64,000 nucleotides of DNA from positions 142,245,954 through 142,309,953 of the forward strand of contig CP136064.1 of NCBI GenBank assembly GCA_032622095.1. The letters are read 5' to 3'. The number at the start of each line of letters is the position of its first letter. Within the stretch, counting starts at the first letter, position 1. The DNA is from Siphonodentalium dalli. Lineage: Eukaryota > Mollusca > Scaphopoda > Gadilida > Siphonodentaliidae. The notes beneath the pieces are model-generated. The model saw nothing but the letters and a program-made list of their open reading frames with translations. It searched no databases and was not told the origin of the DNA. Shown here piece after piece: positions 47,346 through 58,479 of this stretch. A program made the position numbers and the translations under genes.

Positions 47346-49860
47346 AACAGCATCGGTAAGCTTAAATAAACTCCTCGGCGTAGCAATTCAATCAGCCCTC
47401 AAGGCAAGCACGCAGGGGTGACTCACATTTAATGTCCACCAACTTGTAGGACAATGAAAGAAAGAAGAGATTTATTTGTTATCTTTTTCGAAACTGTCAA
47501 TTCTTCATCACAGTGACGTGGCAACAGGGTTGTCTAACTTGACTGGCTGTCGGTGATGAAAATGACCCACTCAATGATATAGTCTTTTTAAAAAAAAAAC
47601 ACCTCACCCTGCCTCACATAGTCATCTAAACTAGCCAATTTGTTATTTTGTTCGAATCTGCCAAAACTTCAGGCAGCCGACGTGGTGACAGAGGTTGGGG
47701 GAGTTACAACCTCCCCAACCCCTCATGGAGAGTGGGTTTTGTGGTCGACGTATTTGGCCATACAGTAGTATCCGTCCGAGAATTTCGGTCAACTTTTTCG
47801 GCTCGCTGTAATTATCGCCCCTTTCTTTCGAACTTCCGGTTTTAAAAGTTCAGATTTGTGTTCATTTCGACGTTTTCTCATTTTATAATGGCTTGTTTTG
47901 TATATTATTCGCAAGAAGTGTGCATTAGATTGTGCTTGATGTAGGAAGAACCAACTGTTGACTGTTTTAATCCGTTCCGATATGAGAAAATAGCAAATGA
48001 ATTGGCGGAATTATTGGCGGAATTTTGTCTTCGCACGTTTTGCCTTTTCAACTTCAACTTCAAGGCTTTTGCCTTTTGGGCCAAGTTTGACATTTGGCAC
48101 CAAATCTTCTTTTACAGATCTGGCCATTCTGTACTGTGGCTGTGTCAGTTTGTGAGTGTGATCAGCTGGCATACTCAATATTCAACGGACCAACCAGCCT
48201 CGAGGGCAGAGGCCTCAACCTCTGGCTATGCCTCACAAAACTTCAAAGTTCAACTTCAAGTCAAAAGTTACAAGTGACAAACGATAATAAAACAGTGCAA
48301 AATTACTGGCCACCTGACTTGGACACAAAGATGCAGATACAGAATGACAATTTGGTTTCACTTTAAGTTTCAGGTTTAGATTCAATAAAACTTATTTGAA
48401 AGCAAAAATATATATCATCTAATTATTTATCAAAATTGTCGTTCAACTCTATCAGTATCAGTTCTGGCAAATCTTGTTAATATGCAGCCCTGGGAATTAA
48501 GAAAAAATGCCTATGGGCCAATATTTTTGCGTAGCTGGAAGAAATCGGACTTGGCAAAACTGATTTCACTTTGTAACAGCAAATGTTGCTTTTTGCAACA
48601 ATATTGCCATTTCATATGATATAAAGATATAATATCCTTACCACCAAGGTGCGTGTACGCTAATTTATTTTGATTAACCAGTCAAAAATTTATAGACAAT
48701 ACTGCATCTAATTCACTCAATTTACTGTCATCTACTGTACCGGTATATTATTAGTTATATTGGGCAAAATTGTTTCCAGACCAATTATTCAACAGATATA
48801 TAATATAATTATTTACATACATGTAGCCCGTCTGTGTTACACTAAATTCTGTTTGGTAATTGGTCAACTGCCAATTGAGTCACCCGTTACATATCCCCGA
48901 TAACACACAGACCATAACACGAACACAATGTCACAAATTGTTGCCCTAATCTGATTCTGACTTAATCACTAAAAAGCGGTCAGCAGAATAATTGATTGCA
49001 TTGAGTTATTAATTGATAGTAGCATTTGCAGACAGGTGTCTTCAACTCATATTTATTATTTTATGCCGGAAACTATATAAAACGTGTTTAGGAAGAGATA
49101 GCCCATCTTTAATATGAGGTTGTAATGGCCAAAAGAGGAAATTTTAACCACATTTTGAATTTTTGTAGGCCTATATCAAATATTCCATTGCTCGCCTCTT
49201 ATAAAGAGCGTCCATGCTTCTGTCGCCCAAAAGCAGTAGATGATATTAAAAGAGTGTGTCTCTTTTGGGTAACAAGGGTAGAAAAATTGGGGTGGGGGGT
49301 GAAAATTTGGGATAGAATCATTTCTAATACAAGACTATAACATTAACTAAACATAAATGCACATTATGTATGGACATGTATTGGAAAGGATAGTTATTTT
49401 GTAGTTCGCTTGTTTCTTTCCAGATGGCCAGGACACAACTGGGATAAGCCCACAATGTGTTCATATTTAGCAGATAATTGATTTTTTAACAAGGCCAAAA
49501 TAAAAAATACCTGTGTTTCTGGTGACCAGCCCACCCATATTCCAGCACCCCCGACCATTTTCATTTTATTGATTTTGCAAAATTAATACACATCCGATTT
49601 TATTTTCCATGTAATCGATTCATTTCCGTGTAAATCAGACACATCGCGTAAATTGTTAAACCACAAATTATACCACACTTTAATTGGGTCACAGCCGAAT
49701 AAATCCTATTTTGTTCATGTTTTTATTCAATAAAACAATTACACTATATTCTAATATTACGTACTTAGGTTTTATTATTTTATAGTACACCTAGCAGGTT
49801 AGCCCGCCACCGGCGGCTTGTCCGAAACATGACATTTTTTATATATTTTTTTTTAATTGT
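47346..49860. other. No gene recognised
   Basis: 2.5 kb without a named feature. 47880-48400 has overlapping 90-codon frames and AATAAA near 48384, but no recognisable protein or clear splice sites. CTTCAACTTCAAG and GTTCAACTTCAAG recur at 48050 and 48248. Confidence 0.35.
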
Positions 49861-49869
49861 GAGCTACAC

Positions 49870-50440
49870 GCGTTTCAATAAGCAAAATTTGTACCCGGTA
49901 GCTCCACTCGTTACCGAGATCTGGTCTGCGCATGCGCGAACCTGGCGTCGCACGGACTCGGCGACCCGATAAAATTGTACCCCGGCGCAAGATACATTCA
50001 CATAGCAAATTTCAAGTCGATAGCTCCACCCGTTTCCGAGATCTTGTCTGCGCATGCGCTGCACGGGCGTCGCACGGGCTCGGCGACCCGATAAAATTTG
50101 TACCCGGCGCAAGATACATTCACATAGCAAATTTCAAGTCGATAGCTCCACCCGTTTCCGAGATTTCGTCTGTGCATGCGCTGCACGGGCGTCGCACGGG
50201 CTCGGCGACCCGATAAAATTTGTACCCGGCGCAAGATACATTCACATAGCAAATTTCAAGTCGATAGCTCCACCCCGTTTCCGAGATCTAGTATGCGCAT
50301 GCGCTGCACGGGCGTCGCACGGGCTCGCCCAATACGACAACGACCACCGCCTGGTCAAACCTACACACACGTACCAAGTTTCGTCCCGATCGGTCGAGAA
50401 TCGTAGATTTGTATGAAGTACAACACACACACAAACATAA
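49870..50440 (+). mobile_element. Composite repeat with 122-bp units, copy 2
   Basis: Nearly four units with an exact 122-bp period (TTCAAGTCGA at 50011, 50133, 50255), each with GTTTCCGAGAT, GCGCATGCGCTGCACGGGCG and GATACATTCACATAGC. The tail ACCAAGTTTCGTCCCGATCG and CGTAGATTTGTATGAA is followed by ACACACAC, as in the copy at 10.3-10.8 kb. Overlapping frames on both strands are artefacts of the array. Confidence 0.85.
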
Positions 50441-51003
50441 ATATATAAGAGAGATATGTAAATTAGATAGATTGTATCAAAATATATAGAGAGATATGTA
50501 AATGATCTACACACACCATTACTGGTGTTTGTCAAAGTTTAGTGGGGTATATCAATACTCATTCACGATCATATCATTGAGGTCCGGAGGGTGTGGGCTA
50601 TCTCTCGAATACACGGAGTTCTCCAAAATATATAGAAGAGATTAAAAACAAGGAGAAGCAGTCGGGGGGGGGGGGGTATTCATATTTATTTTGAGCAAAG
50701 TTGAAAAACACATGTATATTTGTTTTGGCCTAATTGGTCACTATAAAATCTATGGCCCTGGTGATTTTCTGAATATTAATTTATACATTAAAATTTAACC
50801 AGGGTTTAATCCAAAAATAATGGGACCTAAAAAACTATTTCAAGCTCAACAAATATAATAGAAAATATGTGGTCTATTGTGTAATATCAGGATGTATAAG
50901 ATGTAAAAAGTGAAAGAAATATGTTAAGGTTTGAAAGTTTGGCACTTAATTTAACAGATAAAATTATGTGACAAGAAAGTATAGCTTTGTGATTAGTATA
51001 TTA
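50441..51003. other. No gene seen
   Basis: Contains AGAGAGATATGTAAAT duplicated at about 50448 and 50489 and G13 at 50664-50676. Confidence 0.45.
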
Positions 51004-51040
51004 TTAGCTCAACTTACTTTGTAAGTTTGAGCTATTGCCA

Positions 51041-52979
51041 TGGTTTGGCGGAAGGCGAAGTTGTCTAACGCGTAGAAGGAGGTTACGAAAATTGAACGCC
51101 GAGTACGAACACATGGATCGACGATTAACCGCAGACGTAGGGCGATGATTTGCGGGCATCAAACTTATACTACCCCAGATGACTTTTACTTATTAAAATG
51201 ACTTGAAGGGCCACTAATAAATTACGCATTCATGATTCTTCACCCGAGCAATGCAGGGTACCCCTGATAGTAGCTAGGTATATATAATAGTATTTATTTA
51301 AATTTACATAATGATATGATACATGTATATAGTACATGTAGGGTCAGGCATAACAAAGTGTTTGTTATGACCCCAAACTTCTCTATAACAACGCCATTGT
51401 CTGACTAAATTTTCTCCTAACTGCCTCAGTGCCTGGCCTTCATGATCACGGATAATGCATTTCATGTATTACAGACTGGTGATACTGATCGCATGTGGAC
51501 CCCCCCCCACAAACTCAATGTATGATGCAGGGACGTGGCTAGAAGGTCTCAGATGGGCATGTACACCTTGAAATTTCCAAATGCACCCCCATATCCAGAC
51601 CCCACCCCCCACAGATAAGTAAATTCAATTTTACACCCATCCTTGGATTTGAATTTTCCACTGGTACATCTCAATATCTCAATTTAAAGATGGTCTATCT
51701 CTTTGTAAACATGTGCTATATAGTTTGCCGGGGTATAAAATATTATATATGAATCGAAGACCCCTGTCCGGAAATGCTTCCTATCGATTAATATTGATAA
51801 TATTTCAAATATGTTCTGGTCTAAAAATGTGTGGTTGGTTTATCAACCGAACAATAATTGGTTACTGTTAACAACTTAACAGAGACCAGAAATTTTATTG
51901 TGTAATTTTGTCACAAATAAACGTTAATTAGACTCATTATCGCTTATAACTAAGTAAACACAACAACACAAACAATCAATCTGGGACATTTGACGTTCGG
52001 AGCATAACTACAGCAACACTCCCAATGATAGTTATCGCTATATGATTTCGCCTGAATGGTTTGTTCTTTAAATAGATCAATAAAGTGTCCCACTTCATCA
52101 TCTCATTTCATAATAAAATATTCGAAATAAAATCACTATTAATTGATAGAAGCGTTTCGAGCAGGAATTTCCAACTCATACCCATTATTTCATACCCAGG
52201 AAACTATCTCAAATTTTTAAGCTTTCCAACTGTTGGAAATTTCGTTTTCTGACCCCCCCCCCCCCCCCCCACCTATAACGTTGAAAATTTTCTAACTGAT
52301 GGCCATTTCAGTAAAAAAAAAAAAGGCGACAACCACGCCCCTGACCTGAACGTTGACAGTTAAACCAGTCTTATGTGCGTGAAAAAGAAATGGTTAATTT
52401 CACAGCGAACTCACTATACTGAAATCACTTAATCCCGGGGATCAACCGACAAGCTTGTTCAGATGCATGAACCAGAATACTCTGCTGTGCGTGGATAACA
52501 CATTGCAAAATGCGCAACTAACCTCACTAACTGAGCCACCGGGGCCCCCTATATATATGGTATTTAGTCTGTTTAATGTCTTTAATTAACTAAATGCCCA
52601 TACTGCAGACACGGATCATCACTGGAAAGGCCCTGCAGGCAATCAGGAAAATATTTGTCAACCAATGAATTCTTTCAACTGAAATTCACCGCCATTCCAG
52701 GGGACAATAGTATATTTCAATACAATAATAACGTTCATTTGAATAGGAAAACCGCTTATCTTATCTTTATTCTTGGTCCGATATATCCCGTTATTGTGCT
52801 TATTATAATGACAATTTATTTGGTACGATAAAGCAATAGTACGTTTATAATTGATCGATGACGTCATACATTGTAAGTGGAAAATGTGTTGCAACGTCCT
52901 TTCGTACCCGGCGTAATATAACAACCCAAACTCGTAACCTCCTTCTACGCGTTAGACAACTTCGCCTTCCTGGTTTGGC
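51041..52979. mobile_element. Mutator-like non-autonomous element with 9-bp target duplication
   Basis: The element 51050-52970 (1921 bp) has perfect 39-bp terminal inverted repeats beginning GGAAGGCGAAGTTGTCTAAC (51050-51088 and 52932-52970). It is flanked by TGGTTTGGC at 51041-51049 and 52971-52979. Removing the element restores a continuous copy of the surrounding repeat. A 9-bp duplication with long inverted ends fits the Mutator/MULE superfamily. The interior has no transposase frame; it carries C-rich runs (51500, 52253-52270) and the SINE-like insertion at 52.5 kb. Confidence 0.85.
52434..52562 (-). mobile_element. SINE-like repeat with tRNA-type promoter boxes
   Basis: On the minus strand CCCCGGTGGCTCAGTTAGTG (52544 downward) resembles a tRNA A box. 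GGTTGATCCCC about 85 nt later (near 52435-52445) resembles a B box lacking one C. The spacing is longer than in a tRNA gene. The head is shared with 12.56 kb. Confidence 0.4.
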
Positions 52980-54720
52980 GTCCGTCGTATGTGTGTGCGT
53001 GTGTCCGTCAACAATTTCCTTTGGCGCGGGCTACAGTCGTACCTTTGATCTGATATTTATGAAATTTGTCCATGAATGTTGACATTGACATGTAGATGGG
53101 AACGAGTCATTTTGGGTCGTTCGGCCAAAAAGCCATGGCCGTCAGCAGCCATCTTGGATTTTACCTCTTTGCATGACTAAATCCTCTGGCGCAGGCTACA
53201 TGTCGTTGTTTTGGTCGGAACTTCATGAAATTTGTCATGGATGTTAAGAATGGCATGTAGATTGGAACGAGTGATTTTGGGGTCATTCGTCTAAAAAAAC
53301 ATGGCCGCCAGCAGCCATCTTGGATTTTACTCTTTGCATGACTAAATCCTTTGGCGCGGGATACAGGTCATACATTTGATCTGATCTTTATGAAATTTGT
53401 CATGAATGTTGATATTGACATGTAGATGGGAACGAGTCATTTTGTGGTCATCTGGCCTAAAAACATGGCCACTGGCGGCCATCTTGGATTTCAAAATTCA
53501 ATCCATTGGCACGGGCTACAGGTCGTGCTGTTCGTCTGATCATCATGAAATTTGTCATGTATGTTAATATTGACATGTAGATGGAACGAGTGATTTTGGG
53601 GTCGTTCAGCCAAATAACATGGCCGCCAGCAGCCATCTTGGATTTTACTCTTTGCATGACTAAATTCTTTGGCGCGGGCTACAGGTTGTAACTTTGGTCA
53701 GTACTTCATGAAACTTGTTATGGATGTTAACAATGGCATGTAGATGGGAACGGGTGATTTTGGGGTCGTTCGGCCAAAAAACATGGCCGCCAGCAGCCAT
53801 CTTGGATTTTACTCTTTGAATGACTAAATCCTTTGGCGCGGGGTACAGGTCGTACCTTTGGTCCTGATCGTTATTAAATTTGTCATGAATGTTGATATTG
53901 ACATGTAGATGGGAACGAACATTTTGGGGTCATCTGGCCAAAAAAACATGGCCGCTGGCGGCCATCTTGGATTTCAAAATTCAATCCATTGGCGCGGGCT
54001 ACAGGTCGTGCTGTTCGTCTGATCATCATGAAATTTGTTATGGATGTTAATATTGACATGTAGATGGGAACGAGTGATTTTGGGGTCGTTCAGCCAAAAA
54101 ACATGGCCGCCAGCAGCCATCTGGATTTCTACTCTTTTCATGGACTAAATTCTTTGGCGCGGGCTACAGGTTGTAGCTTTGGTCAGAACTTCATGAAATT
54201 TGTCATGAATGTTGATATTGACATGTAGATGGGACGAGTCATTTTGGGGGTCATCTGGCCAAAAAACATGGCCGCTGGCGGCCATCTTGGATTTCAAAAT
54301 TCAATCCATTGGCGCGGGCTACAGGTCGTGCTGTTCGTCTGATCATCATGAAATTTGTCATGGATGTTAACAATGACATGTAGATGGGAACGAGTGATTT
54401 TGGGGTCGTTAGGCCCAAAAAACATGGCCACCAGCAGCCATCTTGGATTTTACTCTTTGCATGACTAAATCCTTTGGTGCGGGCTACAGGTCGTACCTTT
54501 GATCAGATCATTATGAGATCTGTAAAGGCTGTAGATGGGAACAGGTCATTTTGGGGTAATTCGGAAAAAAACATGGCTGCCGGTGGCCATTTTAGAATTT
54601 ACTCTTTGCATCAATAAATCCTTGGAACGAGTCATTTTGGGGTCATCTGGCATCACCACATCCCTGATCCGATCGTTATGAAACCTGTCATGAATGTTGA
54701 TACGTGTATTGCCATGTACA
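52980..54720 (+). repeat. Array of about 160-bp units
   Basis: About ten units marked by TTGGCGCGGGCTACAGGTCG (near 53021, 53187, 53351, 53506, 53670, 53831, 53990, 54153, 54310 and 54475), each with GACATGTAGATGGGAACGAG, TTTTGGGGTCGTTC or GTCATCTGG, AACATGGCCGCCAGCAGCC or its variant GCTGGCGGCC, and ATCTTGGATTT. Two unit types alternate (TACTCTTTGCATGACTAAAT versus CAAAATTCAATCCATTGG), giving a partial higher-order period. Frames across it are not genes. Confidence 0.9.
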
Positions 54721-54743
54721 TCTAGTCTTACTTAGACATTTCA

Positions 54744-55234
54744 ACTAGCACCTTTCCTATTCCTCCATTACTGTCAACCATTAAATTATTCCCCCTACCT
54801 AAGTTGAGCTACAGTGTCATTGGACACTTTCATTTTATTTTTGAGGGGGGGGGGGGTATACTAAAATTAGTAGGGGCAGAGGTGTGAATTACATGTCGTG
54901 CTGTTCGTCTGATCATCATGAAATTTGTCATGTATGTTAATATTGACATGTAGATGGGAACGAGTGATTTTGGGGTCGTTCAGCCAATAACATGGCCGCC
55001 AGCAGCCATCTTGGATTTTACTCTTTGCATGACTAAATTCTTTGGCGCGGGCTACAGGTTGTAACTTTGGTCAGTACTTTATGATACTAGCACCTTTCCT
55101 ATTCCCTCCATTTACTGTCAACCATTAACTTATTCCCCTACCTAAGTTGAGCTACAGTGTCATTGACACTTTCATTTTATTTTTCAGGGGGGGGTATACT
55201 AAAATTAGTAGGGGCAGAGGTGTGAATTACATGT
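54744..55234 (+). repeat. Duplicated tail of the array element
   Basis: 54744-54896 (ACTAGCACCTTTCCTATTCC through GGTGTGAATTACATGT, including a G tract) is repeated at 55086-55234, with one more array unit between (54897-55085). Probably unequal exchange between units. Confidence 0.85.
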
Positions 55235-55439
55235 AGGAGGGCAGTTGGGTTACCGGAAATATTATTTGTTTTTAAACCTGACTAGTAACCAACCATCTTG
55301 AAGCAGTGGAGCTGGTAGCCTTGTATACATGTATATGTACCTATCAGATATATTTTGAAAGTTCTGCGATGATTCTTGCAAAAAATATTTTTAGTATAAA
55401 CCATCTGATTGGTGTTCAAATTACACTTGATAATGTTCA

Positions 55440-56225
55440 TTTTGGGGTTGTTTGTAAAATTTAGCTTTTTCATGTATTATCACATTTGATTTCAAATTCA
55501 ATATAAAGAACCCAAAACAAGCCACAATAAAATGAATCTAATCTGAGGAATTCTACAGCAAAAAGCAAGGCTGTCTTATAAGCCTCACCAGCTGGATGTT
55601 GGTTCAATACCAGTCATTATCCCCCAAAATTTAGTGAAGAAAGTTGAGCTAATTTTTCATGTTTTCATCAACACAGTTACCTTTAAAGTAAATATAAGTC
55701 ACTCACACATGCTCAAACGGAATGATCTGATATTCAGAGTATATCATACCTCACTAGATGGCTATTGGGTCATTTCTCAGACAATAAAAAGTGAAAATTT
55801 GCATTTTCATGTATATCGGGGCCAATATAAGTCATTTTTCTCCCAAAATTTAGAGATGAAAAGGTTGAAAACTGCACTTTTTCATGTTATCATCAACATA
55901 TCTGGTTTGAATGTATACATCAAGCAATATGTCATTATCTGATAAGGTGAGTCCAAGAACAAAAAGCAAGGCTGTATTCCATGCCCCATTAGCTATTGGG
56001 TAATATTATATTATTTTTCAGAATTAAACAGCTGAATTAAATGGCAAAGAATTAGTTTTTTCATGTTATCACCAACCTATATGTTTTTAAAGTAGATAAA
56101 TATAACACCTATACATGACCAGATGGAATAAGCAGGCATGGGGGACTACATGAACCAGAAAGCAAGGTTGTAGCATATATTCCATGTCTGCATAGCTGGT
56201 CATGGGCCAATATTAGTCATTGTTA
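55440..56225 (+). repeat. Degenerate tandem repeat, about 180-225 bp units
   Basis: TTTCATGTTATCA-like motifs recur near 55468, 55655, 55880 and 56058, GCAAGGCTGT near 55564 and 55965 (GCAAGGTTGT near 56162), and CCCAAAATTTAG near 55624 and 55842. About four strongly diverged units. A 102-codon frame at 55634-55942 falls inside and is not credible. Confidence 0.55.
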
Positions 56226-57000
56226 GCTCAACGTTACTTTGTAATTGGGGTGCTAAATCATAGTATGCATCTTTAACACTTCCATGATTGAAGCTTCCTG
56301 AAATTTGCAAAAAATGTGGCTGTGCATTCTGAGTTTCTCTTTAATAGAGCCATGTAGGCAAATATATAACTTAGTATAAGAGAATACATTGGCCTAACAA
56401 TATTTACTTGTGGAACAGGCAATTCATCATTGAGATGCAATCAAGCCATGATACAATATATATACCAAGGAAATGGCCACCTACAGTAATGCCCTAATTA
56501 ATCAACTCCATAACCACAGGCAGAATTATGGATTGTTGCCATTCATCGAAAGCTCTCGCCGAGAACTTTCCGATCATGACAACAAGCCATATATCCGACT
56601 AAATCCTGAAAAGTTACCCATAATTCTACTGTGGTTAAGAAGTCCATTAATTAGAGCATTAATGTATACTATAAGCATTTGGCTTACTGCCAAATCCTTT
56701 TCTCTAATGTTGAATTGTTAATGTCTTTACATTACATGTATGTCTTATATTTGCTAGTTCTTGAGAATAAAATATTGTTTACACTAACAATATTTACCTT
56801 GACCTTGTAAGCAGTGTAAGCCAGTGCATTCTACTATATATGCGAGGCAAATTCATCCTATTGTTCATCCGAAATTTCCCTCTAATATTTTGTTAGGCAT
56901 GAAATTTCCAACTATTGAAGATTTTCGTCAAAGTTGGGGGGGGGGGGGGGGGTAACTTAATACAGACAAAAATACCCACCCTCTGGTCACCGCATCCTAA
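56226..57000. other. No gene recognised
   Basis: An 82-codon frame at 56473-56721 (MATYSNALINQLHNHRQNY...) matches nothing I know. G17 at 56936-56952. Confidence 0.4.
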
Positions 57001-57107
57001 TGGGAGGCCAAATTCACATTTAATAGCTAATTACGCTTCAGAGTCATATATTCCATTTCGCTTAAGCGCAATTCTATTATATTAAGTTAAATCCCAGGCC
57101 ATTACTC

Positions 57108-57747
57108 TTAAAGGGGTACTGTACACAGAGATAGGGAATTTTGTTATTTACTCCCATTGACATAACTTTCAAGTTAGATTGTGTTCGTGTTATATGAGTT
57201 TCGTATAAACCTAATTTAGCGACGAAAATATTGATCTTGGAAATAAAAATATTACGATTTCAAACTACGCGTCATGTTTTTGACCTTCACCGGAGAAGAC
57301 GCAGGTTGCAGGATGAACCGGAAGTTCAATTGATGACTGCAATCTCTTCCATCGAACAATCTCACACCCTATAAAAATACTTGACGCTTTATGAATCTTG
57401 TTTCTTCTCTTTTTTTCCAAATTGGTTATAGCGGGACTTCTTTTTGCATGTAACATGTTTTGTTCGCAACTCAATAATGTTCGTCGTAAACGGCCGTCGA
57501 TAAAAGACACCCAACATGTGATATTTCAAGAACGGTAACTCGTAATGGCATAATTAGCCATTTTATGACTCCAGCCATAAATTCATTTATATTAAATAAT
57601 TCAATTTGACTTTTATGATAGCCTGTTAACCGGAACGTTTTCAGTAGACATCTTCGACTCAAATACGTTATTTTAAAATATAATATTGATATTAGATCGC
57701 AATTGTTACTAGGAATTTATTGAAATTGGCGTACAGTACCCCTTTAA
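57108..57747. mobile_element. TTAA-flanked, piggyBac-like MITE
   Basis: TTAA at 57108-57111 and 57744-57747 flank a 632-bp element whose ends AGGGGTACTGTAC and GTACAGTACCCCT are perfect 13-bp inverted repeats. A TTAA target duplication is the mark of piggyBac-type elements. The interior has no transposase; an 81-codon minus frame is not recognisable. It interrupts the outer TTAAGC element. Confidence 0.8.
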
Positions 57748-57773
57748 GCATAATGGAAATTGAATTAAGGTTA

Positions 57774-58229
57774 TATGGGAGGCCAAATAAATTTTTAATA
57801 ATTATTTGCAGGTAAGCACAATTATTTGTGATTATATTAAACAATTATTTATGACTTAAGCACAATCAGGAATATTCCTTATTACGCTTAAGCACAATTA
57901 GCCACATTACATAAACTCCCTATAATTCAAATGGTGTAGTCCATGGTGCCTGTTAACAGGCAAATATAGGTTAATTCTACTATTTGCAGAGGGAGATATT
58001 AATTCCGCTTAAGCGCAATAAGGATGTAATTGCACTTAAGCACAATAAGAAATCTCTTATTGCGCTTAATCACAATAAGGAATATTCTGATTGCGCTTAA
58101 GCGCAATAAGGAATATTCTTATTGCGCTTAAGTTCAATTTGATCTTCCCTTATTGCGCTTAAGTGCAATAAGGGATTCCTTATTGCGCTTAAGCTCAATT
58201 ATTTATTAAATGTCAATTTGGCTTCCCAT
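57774..58229 (+). mobile_element. TTAAGC-palindrome element II, inner copy
   Basis: TATGGGAGGCCAAATAAATT at the left and GTCAATTTGGCTTCCCATA at the right enclose about ten TTAAGCGCAATAAGG palindromic units (57965-58200). Nested within the outer copy. Confidence 0.7.
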
Positions 58230-58479
58230 AAAAAACATTGCGCTTAAGCATAAATATTTGCACTTAAGCACAAACATTTCCGCTTAAGTATAAATAATAT
58301 TACTAAAGCGTAAATAATATTAAATGTGAATATGGCGCATATAATAACATTATGCTTGAGCGTAATACTAATACCATTACGCTTAATATAATGGGTTAAT
58401 TTGGACCTCACTTATGTGTAATGGCATTACACTTAAGCTTAATTAGCTATTAAAATTAAATGTGAACTTGGCATCCCAT

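Larger units (their letters stand above)
51004..55154 (+). mobile_element. Inverted-ended repeat with internal 160-bp array
   Basis: The head TAGCTCAACTTA (51004-51015) is mirrored by TAAGTTGAGCTA at 54800-54811 and again at 55143-55154. The head continues TTTGAGCTATTGCCATGGTTTGGC, is interrupted by the Mutator-like insertion, and resumes at 52971. The array of about 160-bp units follows. A truncated head also sits at 56222. Short inverted ends plus internal tandem array suggests a non-autonomous DNA element with amplified core. Confidence 0.65.
57001..58479 (+). mobile_element. TTAAGC-palindrome element II, outer copy
   Basis: Outer inverted ends: ATGGGAGGCCAAATTCACAT with TTTAATAGCTAATTACGCTT at the left; its mirror AATTAGCTATTAAAATTAAA, TGTGAACTTGGCATCCCAT at the right. 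The interior is full of GCGCTTAAGCGCAATAAGG palindromes and derivatives. Related to the 6.4-7.8 kb element but with GGCCAAATT in place of GGCCCTTTT. It contains one nested copy and one MITE. Confidence 0.75.

Noticed and set aside
48002-48366. Overlapping 90-codon frames as a host exon
   Set aside because: No recognisable protein, competing frames, no clear splice sites; AATAAA nearby is too common in AT-rich DNA.
49864-50535. Overlapping open frames of 70-120 codons on both strands with repeated peptides
   Set aside because: They follow the 122-bp unit array and occur in several frames at once, so they are shadows of the repeat.
53457-53657. Minus-strand frame of 66 codons in the 160-bp array
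   Set aside because: Derived from the repeat unit; not conserved between units.
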